Shown one piece after another: positions 25,201-37,149 of a DNA stretch of 64,000 bases. The stretch is from Tubulanus polymorphus (taxonomy: Eukaryota; Nemertea; Palaeonemertea; Tubulaniformes; Tubulanidae), in assembly GCF_964204645.1 (NCBI RefSeq), contig NC_134032.1:10224275-10288274 (forward strand), written 5' to 3'. The position numbers were made by a program, and so were the translations under genes. The notes under the pieces are model-generated. The model was not told the origin of the DNA and searched no databases. It worked only from the letters and a program-made list of their open reading frames with translations. Every line of letters begins with the position of its first letter. Positions within the stretch are counted from its first letter, which is position 1.

Positions 25201-28200
25201 GCTCTTCAACACACTAGGGTGAAATTTATCAAAATTTTCAAATTATCTCCAGCACTATAGGGTATCATTTAGTCAGCACTGAAAGGGTTAATAAGGGCTA
25301 TATACAGCTTCAAACCATGCATACATACCAAACAAGATGTGTGTGTCTCCTATTTTGAGACTGGGGACACCGCACAGAGACCCGGCGGAAGCAGTCGATA
25401 CGAGCGTCAGAGGGTTTGTCTCCATGCCATCCGCGGGCTAAATATCCGCAGCGAAATATAATCAAATGCATAGTACTTTAAAATCAATTCAGAGAAAATA
25501 AGCTAGCTTAATATATTATGTATTGGTGTAGAAATATTTAGAATGTTACTAAGGCCTTTTTTTAATTGCTTGGGGTATGGAGTTTTTCAAGAAAAGAGTG
25601 GGAGGGTGAAGGGAAGAAAAATTAGAATTAAAAAAGTTTTCAATAGGTATTTTCAAATGGAACAGGAAGAAAAATAAGAAATAATGTTTTTTTTTTTAAT
25701 TATTTGAATATTTTCCTCATAAAACTGCAGAAGAAAATTAAAAAGGAGTGAAAATTGTGATGAATTTGATTCTAATGATGGGAGAAGTGAAAAAAGAACT
25801 AACTTTTTTCGCAAATCACAAGATTGAAAATTAAGATGAACATTTTAACTTTAACAAGTCGCTAGATTGAAAATCAGGACTGACTGACTGACTTATTTCT
25901 TTTATTGAAAATTTGTGATGAAAATACGAAGGAAGACTTATAAATGAGTCAGTTTTCGTCAGTTTGATGATGTTTGCTGAATTCTGGGAGGCAGATCCGT
26001 ACTCCAAGTAATTAGAAAAAGGCCTTAGCGTGTAAGTAGTTAAAATATCGTAATCAGACATGTTAGTTTGATCATGAAATCAGAAACTAGATGTTTTTTC
26101 TTCCAACAGTGCAGTAGTGATTCAGATGGAAATATTCCAGAGGTTTGTCTACGATCGTTTGAGTCAAAGCCTCTCACCTTGTAGTATTTCTCAACGTCTA
26201 TCTTATAGGATACCTTTGCAGCAAAAATGTTGCGCGGCCTCCAATGTCTTGATTCAATTTTCGCCTTCACGACTTTCGGAATTTATGAAGAAAAAAAAAC
26301 AAGTGATTTTGAATTGTACGCGTACTCGGGGTCCGATCTAAGGAATAAAAACCATCTGAAATTTTACTTGCCCCCTCAAAAATCTATTTGCCCTACACAA
26401 GCAGTCCAACTGTTGTATCGATTGGAAAATGGCTTCAAGATATAAAAACACACTAGCCTGAGGGACAATTGATAATGACAACCTACTTGCCCTAATGATT
26501 ATATACCTTGTCCTGGGCAATCGGACAAGTGCTTAGAATGGACCCTGGTACTTGATAGATCCAAGCGGCAACATGAACCTACCGTATATGGAAGTGCAGA
26601 AATGATATTTCAGCGATCTTTGTCTGCAGTGACACGACAGGGCGGCCGACGATAAGGCCATAAACACTAATACAGCTAGCAATAGTTTCATGGTATTTTC
26701 GAATCTCTGATACCGGAGACGCAATGAATATGCTGAAACATTTATAATGAGAATACATCTAATTATTTTTTTTAAGTGAAGAAGTCCGACAATTCGAATT
26801 TGATACGATGAAATTTATTAAAATGAAACCACAGCGTTTTCAGCTTTTGACTAACAGCCATTATCATCATCATTCCAGCAGCTGTTGATGGCTGTTATTC
26901 ATCAGCTGAAACGTTTTTGTTTCAGTTATGAATCTTTAATAAATCTTAAATCCTCTATTTATCACATTTGCTCAATATAGGCCTATTTCAAAGCAATCAT
27001 CTGCATTGTCATTCGCACACCTATTCTGGTAGTGGGAGTGGCTGATTTTCAGGGGGTGAATGTAAAAATGAAAGGGGTGACCGCCCCTCTAAAACCTGTG
27101 GTGGAGAACACTGAATGCCCTTAAAAATTGGATGATCATCGGGTTTACTGTCTGGGTCTGCCTATGCATAATTGCTTAATCACCGCTACACGACCTTTTC
27201 ATCTGCTTAAATTATTTATATCGATTGCTGAAATATGCGCTCCAGTCTCTATTGTTCATTAACAGACGATGGCTGTTAATCAACACCTGAAATGTTATGT
27301 TAGGTTCCAAGGTACGTTTCCAGATATTGGAGCAGAGGGGGGTCAAACACCGTGTTTCCGAGTTTCAATTTTTTTCACCTACAGTAATTTCTGGCGGATG
27401 CTGAAACAGCGATTGATTAGAATTTTGGTTAGTTACCGGTAATTAGATCGATATCACCGTCGGAAAGTTTTCAAACACCGAGCAGACGTGGTACCCCTTT
27501 CCATCTTACAGTTTGGTTACAGATTAGAGTTCAACGTTTTACGAGAAATAAGTAAAACTCACCTTGCCGAGAAACTAAAACGCACAGCGGCGGCGATAAT
27601 AGAAAAAATGGTGACTAGATATTCTGGTTATTCTGGGTTTATATACGACACACAGGAATGTAATGATTGTTATTATAGCAATCTATATCGTAACGGTAAA
27701 TATCAATGAATGCGTCCTAAATATCCAATAAACATCGATGATGGGAACCGTCTAATTTGATACGTAACAATTTGATACGTCCAATTTGATACGGGACAGT
27801 TACGTAATGGCAATTTTAGAAAAGAATACCCATATGTCTGATTGAAAATAATAAATGTGGTGGTCGTAAAGCTATAAAGTATGATCGATTTTAGATTCAA
27901 AGGCGCGATGACACGGGGACGATTTGGTCCGGATCGGACTCGAGTCAAATTTGGCCCGTGCCTAATTAGAGAGCGTGTTCACGCGTAAATCACTCACTCG
28001 ATGCTAAACAATGCTCAAACAAAGCGAAGTGGGTCATTTCAGGAACCAGTTGCAATTGACACAAGTTGCAATTTCTCACTCCAGTTGCAATTTTTCGCGG
28101 ATGGAAATTGTTTTGTATGATCCTTGTGCGGGAATCTATGTCGTTATCAGCAACGTAAACCTCGCGTGTAACGCAAATGTGACCGCCACGAACAATGATG

Positions 28201-31200
28201 ACTCGTTAACACACGGAAATCGGGGTAAAGTCAGGGAAATTCCTTCTTTTTTTTAAAGTCAGGGATTAGTCAGGGAATTTTGTTAGAATAAAGCTAAAAT
28301 TAAGGGTAAAGTCGTGGATATTTGTTGAGATTGCTAGATCACACGTGAAATCAAACAGTTTCCGTTTGTATCTTACGTATTTGACTGTGTTAATTGAATG
28401 GATTCTTAGTAGATTGATTCAGGGAAAACTACGTGCATGTAGGGGAATATTGCAGGGATAAAACAAGTCTAATAAAACTTTTTTTTAAAAACAATAATTA
28501 TTTTCTTCCTTTTTAGATTTCTTCAATAATTCAATCAACAATTATCAATATTAAAGTTTATTTTTGCGAATAATTGTCTTTCATTTCTGCAGTGAAAGCT
28601 TGATATAATAACACATCAATACGACTGCGTGGTCAGTGTTTATGGGTTCACTAGTTGCTTGTCGAAATCGATTATCTCGATTGTATCTTTTATGTGATGA
28701 TCCATATCCGTTGTGGTAGAGCAGTCGATGTCCTTGATATCATCTTCTTTGACGCCACGAGGCGACGAACATATACCGATTCTCGGCGCGTTTTTGTACA
28801 TATACACTGAAAAAAAATCGGCAATCCATATTGAAAATGTATTGGTTTGAAGTAAGTCTGCTACTACAGTGCTGCTGGGTGCTATTTTTGTGGAAAAATT
28901 AGATTTTTTTTTAAAGACAAATATCGTGAAATATTGGAATGATCCACAATCTGTATGAACCCTTAGATTTAAACCATTCCGTGCTGCCTAATTAATACCC
29001 GAAAATGCTGGGGGGGTGGAATTCAAAAATTCCACCCCACTGTGTTTTTAAAGGGCATACCACTTTAGTGCGTCTACACCGTGGCGTGGTGTATTGTAAG
29101 TTACTAATATTTCACTTTGTTTGACAGGTGCTGCCATCTTTCATTAGAGATAGAAAACTGATTACTAATAAAATCAATACACCATTATGCGATGTACTAG
29201 CAAAGTCATCACCGATTGATACACCGCACTGCGGTGCCGACACGCTGAAAGGGTTTAGAGTAAAATGTTTGATAACTCTAATACGGTACATACCAAACAA
29301 GATGTGTGTTTCTCCTTCTTCAAGATAGGTGACTCCACACAGGGACCCGGCAGCTGCGGTCGATATGAATTTCACAGGGTTGCTTTCCATGCCATCCGTG
29401 GGCTAAATATTCGCAGTGAAATATAATCAAACAATGCGCTTAAGAATCAATTCAGAGCTGTTTGAATATCAGGTCTTTTTTATTAATTACTAGGAGTATG
29501 GTTTCTTTTTTCAAGAAAAATTGTAGGGTACATTGAATTTTTTCATGACAGGCATTTCGAAGTGGAAGGGCATATGAAAGAAAAAATTAAAATTTTTTTT
29601 CATCGTTCTAGAATTTTCCATGTCATAAAATCTAAGAAGGATTGTCGAAAATTAATTCTAACAGGAGTGAAAATTGTGATGAATTTGATTCAAATGATGG
29701 GAGAAATGAAACAAACTTTTTGCAAAAAGCTCGATTGAAAATTCAAATGACCATAACAAAGAAAATTTTTTTTGGGGGGGGGAAATTGTGATGAAATTAT
29801 GGAGGACAAATTTTTTTCAATTTATTTCTTCTAATAATATTTCTTGAGTTAATAGTGATTTTAATGGGAATATGCTTTATGATTCAAAGTTTTCTTAAGG
29901 GTATTTTCTCGATATTTGTGTTTTGATTAGTTGATTATATCGACTTACCTTGTAGTATTTCTTTACGTCTAACGTGTAGACAATATTCGCCTGGTTGATG
30001 TTGCCCGGTGACTGTTTTTTCGTCAGGATTTCCGCTTCCACGACTTTTGAGAAATGAAAAATGAGTGATTTTGAATTAGGTAATTGAACATATCAATTTC
30101 CTTATAGCTCTTCCAGTTACATGAATAAGGCGGCCACTTGCACCTGGAAATCAGGGAAAGGTCGGGGAATTCCCTTTTCTTTAAAAAAAGTCAGGGAATA
30201 GTCGAGGAATTTTGGAAAAAGCTAAAAATCAGGGACATTTTTTAGGATTGCTAGATCGCGCGTAACATCAAACACCGTCTATGTCTTACGTATTTTCTGT
30301 GTTAATTGATTGGATTTTTTAGCAGATCAAGTCATGGAAAACAAAAAAAGTCGAATAAAAGTGGCCGCCCTGATCAACCTACCATATTTGGAAGTGCAGA
30401 AATGATGTTTTAGCGATCTTCCACCGCAGCTACACGACAGTACAGCCGATGATAAGGCCGCGAACACTAATACAGCTAGCAATAGTTTCATGGTTTTTTT
30501 TCCGAATCTCTGATACTGAACACGCGACGAAAATACTGAAACACCTATAATAGAAATAAAGCAATTTATTCGTTTTTCAAGAATGTACGTAAATCCGATC
30601 GGGTCAGCGGTAAATACATCTAAATCAAGAAAACTAACTTGAAAGTTTTTTGTTGACTTCAAAAAAATAACAAATTACTCCCTAATACTATTGAATAACA
30701 TAATATGATATTAAGGACCACTAAGTTATTTTAAATTTTAATATATCGACAATTGAATTGAATTGACCTGCTAACCCTATTATTTATGATGTAGTGCACA
30801 TCCTCTCAAAATTAATCATTAAAAAGACATGAAAAACTATCGAATGGAAAATAAAAAGGAGTCAAATATCTTAGAAAAAATATCTTAAAAAGTCTTTATA
30901 TGTATTTGATTACGAAGTGAACGCCAAAATTGTAATTGTTATTTTGAAACGCCAATATTGATGATGTAGTGCGCATCAAATCACAGAGAACCCCTTAAAT
31001 AATGCACACTAGGTATCAATGTATATATCAAACATTTTTTCAACTATTTTTACGGCATCAAAGAATTAGATGAAAATTGTATCATATATGCGATGTGATG
31101 GAAATTGACTGGAACGAATTCGACTGAAAAATTTGATTGTATCCACTAAAATGAAAAATGAATATTTCTGGATATTCATAGGCCGATACCATTCATGTCA

Positions 31201-34200
31201 CTCCCTAATCTTCTACTGCCTAGTTCTATTGATATGTTGAGAATCCCACAATGATAACGAAAAAAAATTATGTTATATTCATCTTCAGGAATTTACCAAA
31301 CTGTTTTGTGACTGTTAGAATATAATCGAAACATTGAATAAATGACAAGCTCAAGGAATGCTGATTAGAGATTATTGATGTTAATTGTTTATGAGTATTA
31401 AAGAAAAACTCACCTTGTCGAGAAGCTAATGCGCACAGCGATGACGATAATATTTGGCCAGACTGTAAAAAATTGGTGACTAGACGCGAACTAGTTATTC
31501 CTGGGTTTATATACGACGCAAGAGAGTAATGGCCGTTATTATAGCAATCTATATCCTAACGGTAAACATTGATGATTGCGTCCTAAATATCTGACAAATA
31601 TTTGTAATGGGAACTGTCTGAACGGGGGACACAACATTATGGCCATTGAGAAAAAAAAGGAAAGAAAACCATATCTCTCTGACTAAATGTCACGCTAAAA
31701 CTAGAAATATGCAAAACTGAAGTATGATTGATTTTGAATTTGTATACGCATAGCAAATATATGTCTCTTCGCTGAATTGAAAATAATCTAATCGTTTAAC
31801 CACTTACTGTGCAACATTATTCATGAACGCAGTAATCATTAGTCAGCGAATCATTCGACCTCCGGGGCTCATGATATAGGTGGTATTTAAAGAATAGTTA
31901 CGCGGTTACGTTTAACCAACAATTTATCGTAGTCTATCATTGATATATTTACATGGGAAATGATAGATGTCGTTTATTACGTCAATATAGGCTAGTCATA
32001 CGAATGGAAATTGTTATGTTTTCGTAAAAACTTCGTAAATCTGTGTTACCATCAGCGAATTACCTAAACGTTGCATGTAAGGCATCGCGTCTGTCAAAAT
32101 AGGTCGAAAAAAGGGTTTGAAATAAACGGAATCATTAATTCGATCTTACATGCTCATTGGGTGTGTCCTTTACAAGCTCGTGCCAGGGAAAAAATCAGAT
32201 TCTGGTTGCAATTTCGATAAAAAAAAGGCAATTTCGGAATTTACTGACCGCCTGAAAATTAGTTTTTCTTATCAATACCCATAAATATTGTCGTGAATCT
32301 TTTCTCGCAATGCAATTTTTCGTTTCCGAATTTTTGCTCGCCGAAAAAATTTTTCCTTTCAATCGCTGGAAAATTTTCTCCAAGAGACAAAAGATAGAAA
32401 TACTCATCAGTCACATCTTTAATACATTTTTTTTTCTAAAGGGAATCTAACCTGTTGTCAATTTGTTTCAAGCGGAAAAAATTCTCTCTAATTTCAGTCA
32501 TTCGGTTTACTGGGTCGATAAACTACCTCCGAAACCGGGTCCAGATGGCGTCACTGTCTGCGGTAAGTATTCGAAAAATAATGGCAATTTTTGAACATAT
32601 ATGACTAACCCTATCAGTACCGACTAACTAACAGCCCTAACTTCTTTTAATGCAAGGTTTCTTCATGTGCCCCACCATCTTGAATTCTTGTATTTCTATT
32701 GTACAATTATCATAACTCGAAATGCTTAATAAATCTATAATTTTTTTTCCAGTTCTTACCCCGCGACAGCAACAGCTTGTTTACAACAAACGCGTTCATC
32801 AGGATTATAGGGGAGACAGGTAGGAACCCTGATAGATACATTTATCTAAGAAAATCTAAATTATTTCTTCAAACAAAACTTGAGTATGCCTCAAGAAATA
32901 TCTAATTATTTCTAGTTTGTAAATTTAGAGTTAAACTACCTGCTGGCAAAACATTCTCCTCAGATCCAATGTAGCTTTGATTCTCCCAGTCCAGAACACT
33001 ATTCCATGGACTTTGCAGGGCATGTCCATTATCCTTGTTCTTCAAAACACCTGGAAAAATAGTTTAATTGATTTATTGTAGTTAAATTGTGTAATTCTAT
33101 TTGTTTTCAAATGTTGATGATCTGAAATTTCCAGGATTTATTCCTAAAGTCCAAGACTTGTTTAAATGTTTGTTTATTTTCACCATATTCGTCTAATTTT
33201 TTCTCCAGCGGCGTCAAAGCGACTCCTGATGTTTTCCTGATCAGGTACCTCAAGCAATCCATTATTTTATATCTAACAATTGTTTTTAACAGCTTTATTC
33301 ATTGGATTTTGATGGGAAAGAATATTTACGATGTTTCTATTCAAATTAGAAGTGTGGAATTTTAAAGGGAATTAAAAATTCATTGTTAAGTGTATTCACA
33401 TAGCGTGGCTGGTGAAGTAGCAAGGCTTTCGATCCCCCAAAAATACAGCAAAATTAAGCTTAACTTTTTGGTGTAATCTATTTTTCGCATTAGTTCAATA
33501 TTTCAAAGCAATTATCAGCATTGATAGAATATTAACATCCAGGGAGCATAGAGGCAGCAGATATTTTATTTTTTGCAAGGATTGGCTTGATTTTCAGAGG
33601 GGTGGATGTAAAAATCAAAGGGCTGACCGCCTCTCTAAAACCTGTTGTTGGCGCAAGAAATCTAACAACTTACGATCGGAATGAAACTTAGATCAGCAAA
33701 ATAACTAACTGTTAACTAACTGTGGCTTAATATACAATTCGTAGAGTATTCAACGACTAAGCATTGACAAATACTAACCCTGACATAACCATTTCAGATT
33801 GTTTCTATCTAATGCCTTTTTTTGATATGTAATTACTGACAAAAGCAGCGGGATTTCAACATCAATAAATGCACTTAAGTTTTACATGCTTTTGAATAAT
33901 GTTGGTGTGTCTTTTTCTTTTAATTTTTGTCTAAACTTTTCGTTAAAATTTGACTGTAGGGTTTAAGTATTTGGATAGAAACCAATTTCAACTCTAGCTT
34001 GTAAAACTTATACCAGTATCTACGCGACTGGATCCAAGTCACGTAAGCTCAAAATAGTTAAGTTTCAGTTATTTTCTGAATTGAAAACATGAAGTAACCG
34101 AAGTAACTAAACTAAAAATTTAAGTGTCTCTTCATAAAACCGGACCTGGGCCCAGTTTTATATTATAGTTCTTGGTTAACAGGGTGGCCACTGACCGGGA

Positions 34201-35028
34201 AAACCTGGGAAAGTCAATGTAATAAAAAAATCAGGGGAAACTAAAGGAATTTGATGAATTTTACCCGAAAAATTAATGAATTTTTAAGTTTTATACCTTA
34301 CAATTTCTCTGAATCACTTAGGGATTTTAGTGTAACCACAAGGACAAATCAGGGAAAACTTAAGGGATTTGAAAATGGTTCAAAATTTGCCATACTGGTC
34401 AAATTTGTTGGTAGAGTTTAAATTTATTCACTGGACTTAAATCTCACAAGAATATTCATCTATTTTCAGACCGAGTCCGATTTGGCCGGTGAGCGGCGCG
34501 GCTAAGAAGGCATCGGCGTCGGCGCATGTTGAGAACCTGGCGCGCCACAAACCCGTGCACCGCCAGTACATGTACGACCGCCCGGTGCAGACCTTCATAC
34601 CGGAATCGGCAAAAAAAGTTGAAGCGACGCCGCGTATCGAAGCCTTGGCGCGCGCCAAAACCTATCACCCGTTGCCGATTCTCGATCTCCGCGAGTGGGA
34701 CTGGTCGGACTGGAACGAACGCGTGCCGAAGAAGGCCTTGTCGGCGCACTGCTCCGGCCGCATCGAAGACTTGGCGCGTGCTAAAACCTTGCACAGAGAT
34801 TTCAGCGCCAACCGTCCGATACAGTGGGACGTGGCGCCGAGCGCGCAAAAGGCGCAGGCCTCTGCGCGTATAACCGCGTTGGCGCTGGCGAAAGCGCGCG
34901 TCAGCCTGAACGACGAGTACGACCCGTATAAGGTACCGCTCGGCGCCAAACATTGCCAGGCGACTCCGCGCGTCCAGGAACTCGCCGTACCACTTCCAAG
35001 GAAATGCCGGCAGAAGAAAATCGTTTAA
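17381..35028 (+). CDS. SPMAP2: THEG/SPMAP2-like sperm microtubule-associated protein
   Basis: Exons 17381-17393, 17496-17565, 32498-32562, 32753-32819, 33209-33244 and 34470-35028 join in phase to 269 aa. The protein carries degenerate THEG repeats: RPNRIHELSQPKR (exon 2), VYWVDKLPPKP (exon 3), TPRQQQLVYNKRVHQDY (exon 4), and in exon 6 SAHVENLARHKPVH, TPRIEALARAKTYHP, SGRIEDLARAKTLH, SARITALALAKARV and TPRVQELAVP. In mammals THEG (now SPMAP2) is germ-cell expressed and sperm-flagellum associated; that role here is by family. Human THEG is longer (379 aa). Intron 2 is ~15 kb and holds TIMP B, C and D on the other strand. Exon 6 is GC-rich compared with its surroundings. A candidate AATAAA is at 35668-35673. 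Exons 1-2 also exist as an identical orphan copy at 10106-10290. Confidence 0.87.
18556..18610 (-). ncRNA. Hammerhead-ribozyme-like motif (unit B)
   Basis: Identical to the 11281-11335 motif. It lies inside intron 2 of the THEG-like gene, antisense to it. Confidence 0.4.
18923..19159 (-). pseudogene. Non-LTR retrotransposon C-terminal fragment (unit B)
   Basis: Exact copy of 11648-11884: zinc-knuckle tail of a LINE next to a (TA)n tract. Confidence 0.5.
19167..19243. repeat. (TA)n microsatellite, unit B
   Basis: Same length and flanks as 11892-11968. Equal length is unusual for a long TA tract in two independently evolving copies. Confidence 0.97.
19895..21542 (-). CDS. TIMP: TIMP-like inhibitor, copy B (identical to A)
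   Basis: Coding exons 21434-21542, 21238-21332, 20441-20549 and 19895-20061 encode the same 159 aa protein as TIMP A: signal peptide, mature C-R-C start and six N-TIMP cysteines. It lies in intron 2 of the THEG-like gene on the opposite strand. Because the 7,275 bp unit is identical, B is either a very recent duplicate or an assembly copy of A. Confidence 0.85.
22095..22163 (-). other. Predicted non-coding first exon of TIMP B
   Basis: Same as the 14820-14888 exon, shifted by the duplication; donor GTGAG at its low end. Confidence 0.5.
22187..22250 (-). promoter_or_regulatory. TIMP B promoter: TATA box and conserved block
   Basis: TATATAA at 22193-22187 (minus strand) and the conserved upstream block 22208-22250, as in copy A. 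Confidence 0.6.
23963..24127. mobile_element. Short MITE with GGGTCATTCATT ends
   Basis: The left end GGGGTCATTCATTTATAACG is the inverse of the right end CGTAATTAATGAATGATCCC. The interior has G-rich runs. It interrupts TIMP 3'-flanking sequence that is continuous beside TIMP A (near 12385), so it is an insertion. A 98-codon open frame across it is not credible as a gene. Confidence 0.6.
24384..26691 (-). CDS. TIMP: TIMP-like inhibitor, copy C
   Basis: Coding exons 26583-26691, 26178-26272, 25329-25437 and 24384-24529 join to 152 aa. Signal peptide as in A; the mature start is C-H-C, and all six N-TIMP cysteines are kept (FCTSIY, SLCGV, GRCSQ, DIDCS). Exon 2 is the most diverged (AKIESRHWRPRN). 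Compared with A, a 13-base deletion near the 3' end shifts the frame, so the protein ends PSNS seven residues earlier, beyond the last cysteine. Poly(A) signal at 24323-24318. Residue 2 is His. A 221 bp MITE lies in intron 1 (26327-26547). It is clearly older than the A/B duplication. Confidence 0.85.
24604..24878. mobile_element. hAT-like MITE in TIMP C last intron
   Basis: A copy of the family at 5506 and 12866, in the same place relative to the TIMP exon as in copy A, so it predates the A-C split. Confidence 0.55.
24996..25287. mobile_element. piggyBac-like MITE in TIMP C intron
   Basis: The right end GCACTGAAAGGG abuts TTAA at 25288-25291. The left end begins at a decayed TGAACCATTTCAGTGC. 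Interior matches the 1026-1316 element. Confidence 0.65.
26327..26547. mobile_element. MITE with GGGTCC...CTAAG ends and an empty site in copy A
   Basis: Ends GGGTCCGATCTAAG and CTTAGAATGGACCC are inverted repeats. GTACT flanks both sides (26322-26326, 26548-26552), while TIMP A has a single GTACT at the matching place, GCGTACTTGAA. Confidence 0.75.
27563..27620 (-). other. Predicted non-coding first exon of TIMP C
   Basis: Conserved CTCGGCAAG followed by the GTGAG donor at 27563. The start is estimated from the TATA box. Confidence 0.5.
27639..27710 (-). promoter_or_regulatory. TIMP C promoter: TATA box and conserved block
   Basis: TATATAA at 27645-27639 (minus strand). The upstream conserved block lies near 27661-27710 with the GATTGCTATAATAA core. 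Confidence 0.6.
28218..28480. mobile_element. hAT-like MITE between TIMP C promoter and TIMP D
   Basis: The interior words AGATTGCTAGATC and CAGGGAAAACTACGTGCATG match the family. Terminal repeats are decayed. Confidence 0.5.
28640..30491 (-). CDS. TIMP: TIMP-like inhibitor, copy D
   Basis: Coding exons 30383-30491, 29949-30043, 29294-29402 and 28640-28806 join to 159 aa. Signal peptide (AALSSAVLS), mature start C-S-C, then GGRSLKHHFC giving cysteines 1, 3 and 13, then SLCGV, GICSS and DIDCS, so the full N-TIMP cysteine set is present. Residue 2 is Ser, as in vertebrate TIMP-2 and TIMP-4. The C-terminus IDFDKQLVNP is alignable to copy A. It is the most diverged paralogue from A (for example EAEILTKKQSPGN in exon 2). 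Poly(A) signal at 28562-28557. A GGTGGCCAC-family MITE sits in intron 1. Confidence 0.86.
28973..29253. mobile_element. piggyBac-like MITE in TIMP D intron
   Basis: TTAA at 28969-28972 on the left; right end CTGAAAGGG followed by TTTA. Same interior as the 1026 element and the same intron position as in TIMP C, so insertion before the C-D split is likely. Confidence 0.55.
30128..30371. mobile_element. hAT-like MITE, best-preserved ends
   Basis: The left end AGGCGGCCAC and right end GTGGCCGCCCT are inverted repeats. The interior carries the shared TTGATTGGATT and TAGCAGATCAAG words. It lies in TIMP D intron 1. Confidence 0.65.
31414..31575 (-). promoter_or_regulatory. TIMP D promoter, non-coding exon and conserved upstream block
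   Basis: TATATAA reads at 31513-31507 on the minus strand. The predicted first exon ends CTCGACAAG with donor GTGAG at 31414. The upstream block 31527-31575 (TTACCGTTAGGATATAGATT read on the minus strand) matches the other TIMP copies. Confidence 0.6.
34180..34400. mobile_element. CAGGGTGGCCACTG-ended element in THEG-like intron 5
   Basis: It begins CAGGGTGGCCACTGACCGGG and has AATCAGGGAAAACTTAAGGG inside. It resembles a second subfamily of the hAT-like MITEs; a decayed relative lies near 4360-4640. The right end is not clear. Confidence 0.4.
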
Positions 35029-37149
35029 TGAAATCATTTGCAGAGGAGATAAAGTATATTATATTTGTGACGGGAGGAACTTTGGTTTTTTCCTGAAATT
35101 CTCTTAAATGTTTTTCATTTAGAATTTTTTCTATCTTCCCTAAAATGAATATTTTCGCCAATATTGTTTATGACGATTGGAAGATTTCATTGTTTTAAGC
35201 TAGATGAACACCCAAACAAGGGCAGATAGTATTTTTTTCAATTCTTCGAATTGAATATTTGTTTGTCAAATAGTAGCTTTACCTTACCTTTACACCGTCC
35301 ATTTCACTCTCCCCCCCTCCTCCCTCGCTTTAGTCAGTAAAGGCTTTAAGTATTTTTATGTTTAAGTTATGTTGCTTTAATTTGTTACGATTTATTTTGA
35401 AAAAATCTTTGTTAATAGATGTAATGTAAGTTTTTTGAATGGTAAAAATGGAAATTTTTCGCTTGTATGTTATTTTCGTCGCTTGTCTTTTTCAAATGAT
35501 AAATGGAAATTTTTTCGCTTGTTTGTTATTTTCATCGCTTGCCTTTTGCCCTACGCATTTATTGTCTTAATGGTTACTGCTGCATCCGATTGGAAAAAGA
35601 AACATTCAACTCCAGGACCCAGTTCCATAGTTCTACGTTGGAAAATTTCTTAGTTAAAAACAATGGTAATAAACTGAATCAATTATTTAACCGAAAATTA
35701 TGAACCTAGCTCCAGTAAAGTTTCATAGTTCTTGGTAAAATTTGACTATAAGGGTCCTTTATGCGAAATCGTGGCTTAAATTAAAGACGAGTCTAAGGTC
35801 TTCTTAGTTCGATCACAAATCTAACAACTTAAGACCAGTCTTACTTACGATCTTGGGCGGGTTGCATAGTCATGGCTTAGACTAAAGAGCGCTCTCAGAC
35901 CAACTTAGTTCTATAGCCGATCTAACAACTTAAGACCAGTCTGAAGTTTTAAGACCACTTTTGGACCCAAGTCACGAATCACTGAACTACTAGGCTCAGG
36001 ATCCAAACAGTAGAAATAATTTATAACTTATCTTAAACTTCGCATCCAAATTTGACCAAGAACAGTGCAACTGGGTCTGTATATATACATAAGTTTGCCG
36101 TGGTTTTTTCTTGAATTTTGTTTTGTAAATATTTTAGCATTTAATCACCGTGTGAATTAAGCTGTCCGATTGTGCCATTTTTCTTAGTCAATATAGAAAT
36201 TTTTAAAGTCATTGCGTGAACTCTGTAGAGTCCACCATTATCGTAATGGTCAGTCTATTTGCCCTCCTAAATTCTGCTGAAACCTAGGTGATAGTAATAC
36301 CTTTGGAAGGTTTTCATTGATTCTATGAAGCTTGGTCTTTGTAACAAAATCAAGTGGTTTTCAAATATTGCCCTGCAGTCCAAGGTATTAAACGTGCCCC
36401 CTCTGGCCGTAACTGTAGGTACCATATTTCGGTATTCAGCTTTGCGTTAATTGAACACTACGTGGGGTCAAATTTGACTCTCGTCAACTGTATCCAGAAT
36501 TTAATTAATCAAGTATTACCAAACCAGGTTTAAGTAGTATCATCCCTAGTGTATTGCGAGGAAGAATGGAAAAGACTGAATTTGTTCTATAACTTTATAT
36601 TTAATCCAAGTAAAATCTGTGATAATTCTAAGTGATTAATCCTGTTGATTGCTGCTGATAATGATTTTAATCGTTTTATCGTGGGTTTTTTTGTAATCTG
36701 ACCCAGAAAAAGACCATTTCTGTTTGGGTCTGATGGTATTTTTGATTGTGTTTGCGGTTGATTGTGTTTTCTATCGAATCAGACTTTTTTCTGAAATAAA
36801 GAGTGTAATTATTGAAATTTCTATTTCGACAAAAAAAATGTATATTTTTTCGTTCGTTTTGTTTTTCTTGTGAGCAGAAATGATTGATACTGTTATTCAA
36901 GTGGTCCTGATGCTGAATAGAGGAGTCTGGTTGTCCCATGCTCGAACCCAGTCTATTGATGAGCGTTCAGAACGTTACTGTGGCTGAATAGAGGATCAGC
37001 AGGTGTGTCCCAGTTCAAACCTACTCCATCGGATCTACCCATCTTCCAGCAAGCTTATCCCAAATTGATCTAATCTCTAATTAAGCTGGTTATGATTAAT
37101 TGATAATCAAAATGATTGTCTATTTAGATGGAAATTGAGAAAATTGATC
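35029..37149. other. Intergenic: THEG-like 3' flank, no gene seen
   Basis: AT-rich sequence after the THEG-like stop. It holds a possible poly(A) signal at 35668 and a decayed copy of the GACTTAAGACC/TTAAGACTGGTC foldback MITE (about 35720-36075; better copy at 51014-51154). Open frames here are short and show no family features. Confidence 0.5.

Noticed and set aside
34456-35037. 193-codon minus-strand open frame opposite the last THEG-like exon
   Set aside because: Shadow of a GC-rich repetitive coding exon; the plus strand carries the THEG repeats and correct splice phase.
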